Origin: Aselliscus stoliczkanus
Lineage: Eukaryota > Chordata > Mammalia > Chiroptera > Hipposideridae
NCBI GenBank assembly: GCA_033961575.1
Contig: CM066736.1
Coordinates: 11,131,501 to 11,195,500, forward strand
DNA length: 64,000 nt
Direction of reading: 5' to 3'
Shown here: piece after piece, positions 38,301 to 50,300 of the stretch
Layout: each line of letters begins with the position of its first letter
Numbering within the stretch: position 1 is the stretch's first letter
The notes under the pieces: generated by a model
What the model was told of the DNA's origin: nothing
Seen by the model: only the letters and a program-made list of their open reading frames with translations
The model's database searches: none
Position numbers and translations under genes: made by a program

Positions 38301-41300
38301 TTTTGGTACGGTATTAAAAAGTAATAAATAACTCATATCCAGTTTAAAAAGTAGAAAATTAATAGCGCCTTAGAAGTTTCCTATGCACGCTTCCTGGCTT
38401 CCATCCATCTCCCTCCCTCTCTTTTGCCCAAGAAACCATGGAATTTGTTACCATTTCATTTTCCTTGAGTCCACTTTTTCTTGTGGTTTTTATATCTCCT
38501 TTCTTGCTGAGCTGTTATTAAAAACCAGAGCGGGCATAAGCATGGATAACTTCCTCCCTTCCACACCAAATTTTCTACCAAGGTCCTTCTCCTGCGCTCT
38601 CCTCTTTGTTTTATCAAGCAAGAACACAGGGCCAGCTGGGAAACCTGAACATCAAGCTCATCAGCACTGTAGTAAACTTAGAGTTAATAGTCTCTGAGTG
38701 AGCACCAGAGGGATGTTACTATAAGGTACATGTACCAAGAGGCTTCGACTTCCTAGAAAGTATGGAGTAAGCCCAAGCATTGTGCTCAGACAAACCTGGG
38801 TTTGCACATCAGCACTGCTCACCAGCCTGGGCCACCAATGCTTTACGTTCACTCCAAAAATATTTATTGAGTGTCCACTGTGTGCCAGGCACTGCATGGG
38901 TGTGGGGATGTGGTGGTGAATGAAACAGGGTTCGTTTCATTTAGTTGGGGAGATGACCATTAAACAAATAAACATACACACATAAAACTTCAAATTGCGA
39001 TAAGCACTAGGCAGAAAATAGGAAGGGCTTTCTCTGTGGAAATGCTATTTGAGCTGACTCTTGCACTTCCTTGCCACCTGACTCTGGTTAAAATAAATTC
39101 AGCTTTCTCATCCACGAAATGGTGCTGGAAATTACCTCCTCGCACCTTTGCCCTTGGTAATATGTCCTGACTCAGTGCCTGACTCGTCCCAGCCGCTCAG
39201 TAAATGTCATTTCCTTTCCTCCCTATTGGCCCTGGCAGTGTATTTTGCTGGAGCTCTGCTGAGGAGTGGTGTTAATGAGCAGTTAGTAAGTGATGGGAGA
39301 ACCTCTGCTGGCAAGTGTGTTGGAAGCCTTCTAAGAGGGTCTTGCTGGCCCCTCTTTGACTGCATTTGATGGCTGACCCTGGGGGAGGGAGAGAGGACAT
39401 AGGGTGTGTATTGTTCACTGTGAACAAGAAGCCTGCATCTTTTTCTGGAAAAGGTAGAGTAATGGGAAGGTGTGCTGTAGAAGTCCTTTCACCTCTCTGA
39501 GCTTCCTGTTCTCATCTGCAAACTAGTCCTCATACTTCTTCGGGGGGTTTGTCAAGTGGAACAGTGACTTTGAATGTCCAGTGCCCAGCACATCATGGGC
39601 CCCCAGCGAGCGTGGGTCACTATCACTGTTCCCATCAGAGGAAGGAGGAACTGGGAGACAGGTGCAGAGGTGCTGGGTGCAGCGAGGGGGATGAAGAGGC
39701 GAGTCAAAGAGCGAACTGGCAGCATCTGGGTTCCAGTCCTTGCTCCACCCTTTCCTGTTTGGATTAATGTGGGCCAGGTCCCTTATCCCTGAACCCGTTC
39801 CCCAGCCCGTAAGACAGCTAAGGATAGAGTGTCCTTCTCCACGAGCCTGGGAAATCATGCAGGCAAGTCACCTCGCAGCGTCCCCGACCTTAAGTCCAGG
39901 AGCGCTGGTACGGCCGGTCCCTGATGGACAGACACATGGCCGCAGGGGGCAAAGGTTCAAATAAGAGGGCGAACAAAGACGGGTGAAAGGAATGGATAAG
40001 GCGGCTTTGCTGATCAAGAACAGCGAACTCGCTTTGTCCGCAGAGGCCGAAGAGCCATGGGCGGGGGGCTTGGGCTTGGAAGCGGCGCGGGAGTCTCCCG
40101 GAGGCCCCGGCCGGGAGCTGCAAAGGGAGCTGCAGGCCTGCAGACCCGGGCGCGGGGGGCGCGGGGCTGTGACCTCATCGGCCGGCGCCGTCCCGCGGGG
40201 CCATGAGATCATGAGATGCCGGCGCGCGCCGAGGAGTCGATTTGTTGGGAGCGCGGGGACAGCCGGCCGCCTGCCACGGTGATCTCATCCGGCCCCCGGG
40301 AGGAGGAGGAGGTAGGCAGGCAGGCCGCCCGGAGGGAGATTAATGGCCGCCGCCGGCCGGTGACGTCACCGGCCGCGCCCGTTGCCAGGTAACGCGCAGC
40401 CGCTGGCCTCTGGCCCCGCCCTCGCCAGCCTCTCCGCGCGCACACACACCTGCCCCACTTGCAGCCTCTCCTCCCTGGCTCGCTCTTCTCTCTTTTTTTT
40501 CTGTTTTTTTTTTTTTTTTATTTTGAGATATAAATTACATACTGTACAGCGCTCTAATTATAAGTATACAAAGCTCGATGAGTTTCTACATATGCATGTC
40601 CATATGTTTCTAGATATTAACGCTCTCCAATAGAAATATAATGCAAGCCCCATATAATGCAATTTAAAATGTTCTAGTAGCCACATTCAATAAGTGAAAA
40701 GGAACAGGTTCCATTAATCCAACAATATATTTTATGTATCCCAGTACGTCCAATGTATTAATCATGTCAACATGAAATCAATGTAAAAAATTTTAATGAG
40801 ATGCTTTACCTTTTTGTTTTTCTAAGACTGAAATTCCCTTTGCACTTTATTCGTTCAGTATAGCTCAATTCAGATTCAGCCATATTTCAAGTACTCAGTA
40901 GCTACATGACACGAGGCTACTGTATTGGGCAGCGCAGATAGAGAACGCTGCTGGTACCCGGCAGTCTCCTTCATTCCCCTTTCTTGTCAGTGCTCCTGCC
41001 AACCGTACCCAGTATTCTGAATTTTTTCACCCCTCTTCAGCTTTCTCCCACCACACACACCTCGTATATTTTTCTTCTCTTTCCTTACATCTCACTTTAT
41101 CTCCTAGAGCCTCCCTTTCTGTGTTCCTCATGATGGCTCAAAGGAGATGGGAAGTCAGACAGGATTTAAATCCTGGCTCTACCCCTGACCACAAACTTGG
41201 ACCACCTGCCTGGCCTCTGTGAGCCTCTCTCCTGGCCTGTTGACTGGAGCGCCTAACAGTGTCCATAATGTAGGGTTGTCAGAGTTTGGGGGCAGCAGGC

Positions 41301-44300
41301 AGGTACTGTGTTTCACAGAGAAACTTTCATCACCAAACTGTAAGCCAGCCCTAGCTCTCTTTTTCTGCTAGTTTCTGTTCCATCTTTTTTTTTTTTTTTT
41401 GAAGATTTTATTGGGGAATTGGGGAAGGGGACCGTTGTGTTTTTCCAGGACCAGTCAGCTTCAAGTCAGGTTTTTGTCCTTCAATCTTAGTTGTGGAGGG
41501 TGCAGCTCAGTTCCAAGTCAAGTAGCCGCTTCCAATCTAGTTGGGGGGGGGCGCGGCACAGCCCACCATCCCATGCAGGAATCAAACCTGCACCCTTATT
41601 GTGAAGAGCTCACGCTCTAACCAACTGAGCCACCCAGCTGGCCCTGTTCTTTTCCATCTTGTAATTCTTTCACTAGCTTAGTCTCCTAAACTCGATTCTT
41701 CCCTCCCATGACTCTGTTTTCTTTTTTTTTTTTTTTTGAGGGCAGTGTCACTGGCCCTCATATGTGGGACCCGAACCGGGGCCGCTGGCGTCCCAAGACA
41801 GCACTTAACCACCATGCCACTCAGCCAGCCCTCTGTTGAGCTTTCTTATCTGAGAAATGGGAATAGATCACAACTGCCCCACCAGGGGATCATTTGATGG
41901 GCAATTCCTGGCCATAGTGAGTGCTTAATAATAAAAAGATGTCTTTTTTCTTTTCCCCTCCTCCCTGCCCTCACTTGCCTGGTCTCTCACGCCTGGGTTC
42001 CCTTTTTCCTCTGGCCTCTAACTCTGTCCTTTCTCTCCTCTCTTTTGCCCACATTCCCTTTTTGCTCCCCTGTGTCTACCTCGTTCCCTCCCTCCCTGCA
42101 TTCTTCTAGCCTTCCTTCTACTCCCAGTCCCCTCTACACTTCTTTTTCCCACCACCTCTCCTGGGCACACTGTCCTGAATTCCGTTATTAAGCTCTCCCC
42201 CACCCCCAGCATCCTCAAAATGGAGAAGACCAAGGTTGGGCCTGCCTGCCCCTCAGCTGATGGTCTCTGTTCCAGCTGTTTTGTTCTTAAGAGCCCTGTC
42301 AGCTGTGGTCCCCTGTGCAGCCTGCAATCATAACAGACCCGCAGGCTGCCTTCCCAGAAAAACAAGTCTTTGTTTTCAGCCCCTTGCTCTTGTCCAGCCC
42401 GCCCATTTCAGAGCAGGAAGTGTGGCCCTGTCCCCTGGGGGTGGGAGCTAATGTGCAGTCCAGGGCTAGAAAAGCAAAAGAGGGAAAACCACCCAGAGGC
42501 TGAGGGGCCCTTTGCACTTCCCAGGGGCCCCTTTGGCCCTGGAGGCTGAACTCAGTTCCAGCTTATCTTTCACCACCACCACCACCTCCCACGTTAAAGC
42601 AGGACTTTGCAATGATGACTTTGTTTGACCCTGTGCTTTGGTTCCGGGAAACTTTCTGGCTTCCTTCTCTGGACACCCTCTTTCTTTTGGGGGAAACGCC
42701 TCGCTTTCTCCATGTGATTCTGGTGAGGCTGTAGGTTACGGCGCCCCGCCCACCTCTGTGGCCCATGTGACTGGGCCCGACCAATGATAGAACCCCATGG
42801 CCTCATTTGACCTCCCAGCTTGGTTCCAAGGGTGAAGGCTTGACTTCAGTAGGGTTATCCAACATTTGCCATTCATTTTGGTAAAAGGGCCAAGGAGAAA
42901 ACCCAGTTTCTCTTTATGTTGGAGTTCAGACCATAATAATGTTGGCTTGAGCTACCAGTGGTCATCTGTCCTACCAGTTATAGGTGGATTCTGCACTTTA
43001 TAGCTGTGTTACCAGGAGCAGGTTACCTATCCTCTCTGCCTTAGTTTCCTCATCTGCAAAATGGGAGGATTAATAACACCAGACTCAAAGTGTTGTGCAG
43101 AGTGGTGCCAAGCACGTAATAAGAGCGAAGTCCTCCTCTTCCCCACACTGCTCCTCCCCGTCTCCCGCCCCATGATTGCCACCTGGAGAGAGCCTGCCCT
43201 AGTCAGGAGAGAAGGAAGCTTGAACAGGAAGAGGAGCAAAAACAACCCGAGCTGAGAGGTGGGAAAGAGGAGGAGAGGTGGAAAGTGAAAACTATAGAAA
43301 TACAGAGAGATCTTTGACTGCATTGTTCGAACTCCTAGATCCAGCTGTGCTTGAAGCCGGAGCCACCCCTGCCTCCCCAGTTTTGTGACCCAGTACATCT
43401 CATTCTTTGAGTAACCTACTTTAAGTTAGCTTCCTGTCAGTTGCAACCTAAAGAGACACTGTAATACAGACTGTTTTACCAATAGTTCTTGTATCAGCCC
43501 AGAATGTCACAGCTGGGTTAACACACATCACCAGAACAAAACACCGAGGCCCAAAGAGGGAGAGCCACTTGCCCAAGGCCACACAGCTAGGAAGGATGCA
43601 CACCTAGCTCTCTGACTTCAAACTCCACACTTTCAACACTGTTTCACATTACAAATGCTTACCTATAAAAATCAACTGTTTTCCATTCTGCCTTCTTCTT
43701 CCACTGCCATCCTATTTAATCAGGCTTAATTCATTTTGTCTGTAAGATGTTTTATACTTGCTAGACTGCTAGCAGGGCCAGCAGGACTGTCCACGTGCCA
43801 AGCACTGAATTCAACGCTTTCCATGCACTAGCTCATTTATCCTCCCAGGAGCCCTAGGAGATAGGTACTAGTATTAGCCCCATTTTACCAATGGGGAAAT
43901 GGAGGCATAGAGGGATGAAGCAACTTGCTCCAGTGAGAGACAGAGTCAGAGTTCAAACCCAAGTCATCTGACTCCAAAGTCCGTGCTCTTCACTCTTGTA
44001 CTAGCTCAGACTCCGGAGCCTTAGCAGCTTGGAAGAGGCAGAGCCAGGACCCACACTAATGCCACAATTCTTCCTGCTGCCTTCTGCACTGCATGTCCTT
44101 CCCATGGTGCTCTTGGCCGCAGCCCAGCAGTCACTGGACAAACCCCGTCCTCTCACTTAGCCTCGTCTTTTTATAAACATTTTCTTATGTGCAGATCCTT
44201 GGTTCCTGGCACCTATGGCATCACGGTTTTCTATAAGCCACACCAAAGAAAACCTAGCTGTTAGAGTCACAAGGTCATTTAGCTCGTTATTCATTCATTC

Positions 44301-47300
44301 ATTCAACAAACACTTGTTGATCGCCTACTGGTGCCAAACCCTTTGTATTATTTAGAATTAGAGTAAGCTGGGCCGGCCGAGTGGCGCATTGGTTAAGAGC
44401 TGGTTTTGGGATGCCAGCAGCCCCGGTTCGGATCCCACATATGAGGGCCAGTGACACTGCCCTCTACAGCTAACAACAGCTCCACCTGGAGCTGGGCTGT
44501 GCGAGCCCCAGCGACAGTGTAGGCTGCAGCCCCTGCTGCAGTGGGCTGCCATAGGCTACAGTGAGTGGCCGGCAGTCAGCGTGAGTGGCTGGCAGTCAGC
44601 ATGAGCTGCCAATAGCCACGGTGAGCGACCATCCAGAGGCCAGCGACCTATCTGCCTCATCTGGGAAGAGCGCAATGACGATACCAACATGGGCCAGTGA
44701 AGCAACATCCTCTGCAACTAGACTCAAGAACAAAAAGATAGCAACTTGTTTGTTCCCCTTCCCCGATCCCCCAATGCTGTTCCCCTTCCCCAATTCCCCA
44801 ATAAAATCTTCAAAAAAAAAAAAAAGAATTAGAGTAAGCTAACAACAGCAAACAACCAAAACTAATAGTGGCTTAAATTTTTAGAGGTTTTTTCTTTCCA
44901 CATAAAGCCCAAAGGCACCTACTGGTTCACTGCTTCTCCAATCTTAGGGTGTGGGACTCCTCCTTATGGTCTGAGATGGTGGCTAGAGCACCAGCCATCA
45001 CATCCAAGTCCCAGACAGCGGGATGGAAAGAGAGAGCAAGAATATGGTGGAAGATTCTCTGAAGTTGCCACATGACACTTATACTCTATCTTGATGACTG
45101 AAATGGCACGTAGATGCAAGGGAAACTGAGAGATATAGTCAGCTGTATATCCAACTAAAAAACTAACGACTCTAGTACTAAGAAGGGAGGGGACAAAGGA
45201 TCTGGTATAACAGACAGCAGCTAGGGACATACCATGACTAAGCATAGAAGCAAGATGGTGAACAGAATGGTGGTCAGCTCACAGCCTCATCAAAGAAACA
45301 GTTCACTATCACCATCACCATCGTCACCATCACCATCACCACCATCATCACCATCACCATCACCACCATTATCACCATGACCATTATTACCACCATCATC
45401 ACCATCACCACCATCATCACCATGACCATTATCACCACCATCATCACCATCATCTCCATCATCACCATCACCATCACCATCATCACCATCCCCACCATCA
45501 CCATCACCACCATCACTACCATCATCACCATCATCACCATCACCATCATCATCATCATCATCAAAGGTATTGAGCACTTACTCTATGCCATGTGCTTTTC
45601 GGGAGTTCTGAAACATTTTAGACTCAGGACCTTTTTACACTTTTAAAACGTATTGGAGGGTCGGCCGAGTGGCGTGGTGGTTAAGAGCTGGTTTGGGAAG
45701 CCAACGGCCCCGGTTCGGATCCCACATATGAGGGCCAGTGACACTGCCCTCAAAAAAAAAAAGAGATTTTATAAAAAAAATAAAAGGTATTGAAGACCCC
45801 AAAAAGCTCCTATTTACATGGGTTGTATCTATCCACGATAGAAATTAAAACAGAACTTTTTACAATAGTTGCTAATTGATTTAGAATAATAACCCATTAC
45901 AGAAATAATGTTAACATAAATAACATTTTAATGTGACATAACCGTATTCTAGTTACTGAGAAGAGGGGATTTTCTTTTTACATTTTTATAGATTTCTTTA
46001 ATGTTTGGCTTAGTAGACGATACCTGCATTCCCATATTTGTTGCAACGTCACATGTAATGTAGTCTCAGGAAAAACTCCATGGTACACTGGTTCATAAAA
46101 ATGTCAAATAATGTTTTGTTTTTTTGTTTTTTTTTGAGGGCAGCGTCACTGGCCCTCACATGTGGGACCCGAACCGGAGCCGTTGGCTTCCTAAGCCAGC
46201 GCTTAACCACCGCACCACTTGGCCGGCCCCAAATAATGTCTTAGAATTATTATGGAAATAGTTTCGACCTCACAGACCCCCTGGGGACCCCTAGGATCCC
46301 AGATCACACTTTGAGAAACACTGATTTAGTTGGATGCTCCCAGTAATCCTGAATCATGGGGACTGTGAAGGTCAAAGTTTCCCCAAAACAGAATAGATTT
46401 GGGGGGGTGTGACCCAGGGAAGCTCAAGTGGCAAGCTGAGATGGGGGAAGGAAAAGACTAGCTTCTGCAGAGGGGAGCGGGGGCGTGGCACATGCCAGGA
46501 GCTTCCGTGGTTGGTGCCATGAGGTTCCAGTGTAGACGGGGCCACGTCAAGAGGGTGTGGTAAGCCATTAGGTTTTCCCCTGAGGGTGCTGGGGAGCCAT
46601 GGAGGGTTATAAGCAGGGATGCATAATGGACAGACTTGTGTTCTCTGAAGAACATTCTGGGAGGAAGCACAGGTATTGTTTTCCTCATTGCAGTGTGGCT
46701 GGCTTTTTGGCACAGGGTTTTGGAGTGATAACCCGCCACACCAGGCTTAGGAAGCACTGGTAAATATCACCAGTCACCTCCATATCAGACCCACCCAGGA
46801 GACTTGGCCTATGGGACAGGCAGCACCCAGAGTGACTGACTTATCTCTCTAAGTCCAAAATGAGCTGCTTTTAGCTGGCAGCAAGTAGTAGTAATAATAA
46901 TAATAATAGCCGACATGTAACATTGTGGTCTGTCACACCTTGTTTGAAGCTCTTTACATGTGCTTCTTGCTTTTCTGACAAATGTAGCCTGCCTGCCTAT
47001 ATTCAAATTCTGTCTCTGCCACCTACGAGCTGTGTGACCTTGAGCAGGTAACTTAACTTCTCTGTGCCTCAGTTTACTGTTCTGCAAAATGGACATAATA
47101 ATATCTCCTATTTCATCGATTGTTGTGAGGGTTAAAATAATTAATACAAAGTACTTAGAACAGCATCTGGCAAGTAATAAGCCCTCAACATATATATTTG
47201 CTATTGTAAACTCACAACCCTTCAAGGGACATATTATTATTATTTCTGGTTTATAGATGAGGACACTGAGGCCCACTAATTCATTCCGCAGACATGTATT

Positions 47301-50300
47301 GAGCACCCTGTTTGGTGCCAAGCACTGTTCTAGGTCTGCAGACAGGAGCAGTAGAGCCAAGAAAGCACAGAGCCCCTGTGTTTCAGGAGCTTATATTCTT
47401 GTGCAAAGAAACATGGACTACGTTCAGTGGTGAGTGCAATAAAGAAAATGAAAGCAGAATACAGAGGGTGAGGAGTGCCAGGGAGAAGTGGGGAGTCCAG
47501 GGGTGCTGTTTTCTGTGCATTGTTCAGTGTTCCTTCCTGACAAGGTGACATTTGTGAAGAGAACCAAGGAAAGTGAAGGAGCCAGGTGACAGCTGTCAGG
47601 AGCAAGGCTTCTCCAGGGTGAGAGGAAAGCAAATGCAAAGGCCCTGGGGTAGGACTGTGCTTGAGCTTTTTTGAGAAACAGGCCCCATCGGACATGTGGG
47701 CGGGAGTGCAGATCTGTAGGATCGGAGGACAGGGCAAGGGTTTCAGATGTCACTGCTAGTGAGACAGAAGACACTAGCAAGTTCAAGTCCAACCTGATGA
47801 TTTGAGTTGCCTTGTGTTTTGGAAAGCTTGTTTGGCTGCCGTGTTAGGAATAAACCAGAGGGGCACCAGGACAGAAGCAGGGGTCAGTTAAGGAGCTATT
47901 CCCAACAGAGTTTGTAGACTGGATGCTGGTGATGAGAGAAGAGAGAATCAAGGATGGCCATAGGGGTGCTGGCACAGGGAGAGGAAGTACTTTTGCCAAA
48001 AGTACACAGCGAGAAAGTAACAGAGCTGGGACTTGACCCCAGTCAAAAGATAAGAACAGAAGGCCTGCATTCAAATCACAGATGGGCTACTGGCCAGCTG
48101 TATGTGTCTGCACAGACTGCTGTAACAAAATGCCACAGGCTGGGTGGCTTAAATGGCAGACATTTATTTGTCACAGCTCTGGAGGCTAGGAAACCCAAGA
48201 TCAAGGCGTCGGTCTATTCAGTTCCTAGTAAGGACTCTCTTCCTGGCTTGCAGGTGGCTGTCTTGTTGCTGTGTCCTCACATGGCAGAGGGAGGGAGGGA
48301 AGGAGGGAGGGAGGGAGGGAGGAAGGGAGGGAGGGAGGGAGGGAAGGAGGGAGGGAGGGAAGGAGATCCCGTTTCTTATTATGAGGGCACTAATCCCATT
48401 CATGAGGGCTCCACCCTCCTAACCTAATTTCCTCCCAAAGGCCCCTCCTGCAAATACCATCATATCGAACATTACAGTTTCACTATATGAATTTTGTGGG
48501 GACACAGTTCAATCCATAGCACCAGCTAAGTAGCCTTAGATGAGTACTTTATTATTTTTTTTCTTTCTTTTGGTTTAAAACAACAAACCTTGTTTAAAAA
48601 TTTTTATTATTTCCCATGATTCTGTGAGTCAGAAGTTCTAGCTGGGCCTTCAGGGGACAGTTGGTCTCCACGTCATGTCTGCTGAGGCTGGACCATCCAA
48701 CATGGCTTCTTCACTCACGGGGCTACTGCCTGAGCTGAAATGACTAGAATGACTTGCCCAGGGTCCTATATCTGGGCTCTCAGTTCTCACTGTTGGCTGC
48801 TGTTGGCATCCTTCTTCCCCCTGTAGTCTCAGAGCCTCTCCCTCTCCACGTGACCTCTTCACATGACCTCTCCATGTTGCTCGGTCTTCTCACAGCATGG
48901 TGGCAGCAGGCAGAACAGCAAGCAACACGAAGGTAGTGAAAACAGCCAGGACTCCCAAGGCCTGGGCTCCCAAGGCCTGGGCTCGGGAGCCCCAGATAGC
49001 ACTTTGGCCTCACTCTAGTGTTCCTTAGTTCTTTCGGACCTGAGGTTTCTCGTTTCTAAAAGATGACAATCACAGTGCCCACGTCCCCAGATTATCATGA
49101 GGTTCATTACTAGCTCTTAATCACATACTGGGCCCTTCCTGGGCACCCATATTTTAGGTTCATTCACTACCTTAATCCTCACAGTCACACGGGTGTAGGA
49201 AGGTCTTGTGAGAGCGATGGTTACATTTTCAGAAAATTTGCAAGCATTCATTAAACCCTTGGTAGTTTGAAATTGGCCTTGTGGGATATTTACACCAAAG
49301 AAATGGGCAAACACACAAATCCGGGCCTTTTTGTTGTTGTTGTTTTTTAGAGAGCTGGTTTGCCAGCTCAGTAATGTGTGCATATATGTATATAGTTTTC
49401 AACTCCATTTACAAACAAGGAAACTGAGGCTCAGAGAGGTTAAGTGTTTGTCCAGGTCAACCGGCTTAGTAGGTGGCAGGTCTGACCTTGGAGCCCCAAA
49501 TCCTATGCCCTTGCCCCCTATACTGTCCTGCGTCTGTAGATGAGAAAATGTGTATGAAAGAAATTCATAAACAGGCAAAGTTGTTTAAATATTCATTATT
49601 ATTCTTGATGCAGAAAAATGTTTTGTCTCTGTCTATCCATTCTTAATACATTTACGCTGCTAACAACAATCTGTCTCCCCCCTCTCTTTCTCTTCACCCC
49701 CATAATACTTCAAATCATCTTTCCCTTGTAAGTAGATTCTCAAAAATTCTCCTCCCCTGTTCATTTCTTCTGCTTCTCAGCGTCCCACTCTCCTTCATTT
49801 CCCAGCCCCTTCCAGAGTCAGCCCTCTGTTGTTTCCCATTTCACTTTTGTCCCAGCCCCCATCCTAGCAGTAAGGAAGGCGGAATAGAGTCTGCCTTCCC
49901 GCCCCCTTGATCAGAATCTCAGTAGAGAACTCTCGGTACCCCAGCCTTGTCGCAAGCGCTGCCGTTCTGCCTTCACGGGTGGCAAGGAGGCCAGACGGCT
50001 CATAATCTGATCGCTTTCCTTGTTCTCTGACACCCCGGAAAAACCACACATTCCATTTGATAGTCGTCAGAAATAACATGCTTAAGAAACCTGGAATTAT
50101 AAAACTGCTTAATTAGAGAGAGATGGCTTCACTGGGATATGCCCAGTTTTCTCCAGTGGTTTTATCTCCTTCTCCAAGTGGCCCGCCCCCCTGGCAGCTA
50201 ATTGCTACCTTTAGCGTGGTGCCATACAGGCACTCACTCCCTTTATTTTATTTTCTGTGACATTGGTGCTTGCTTAGAAAGAGACATTTTCTCTTTGATG

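Larger units (their letters stand above)
39871..40445. promoter_or_regulatory. CpG island inside intron 6, candidate alternative promoter or enhancer
   Basis: This ~575-bp stretch is far richer in CG dinucleotides than the rest of the intron (runs such as GGCGCGCGCC and CCGCGCGC) and is free of recognisable repeats. It contains a CRE, an X-box and no TATA box. Unmethylated CpG islands usually mark promoters. A transcript starting here and running plus-strand would reach RNFT2 exons 7-10. A minus-strand transcript, an unlinked lncRNA, or a distal enhancer is equally possible. The island is bounded on the right by a T-rich tract and L1/hAT remnants. Confidence 0.6.

Noticed and set aside
45274..45646. 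Long frames of Met/Val, Asp/Gly and Ile/Thr repeats on both strands
   Set aside because: Trinucleotide array artefact.
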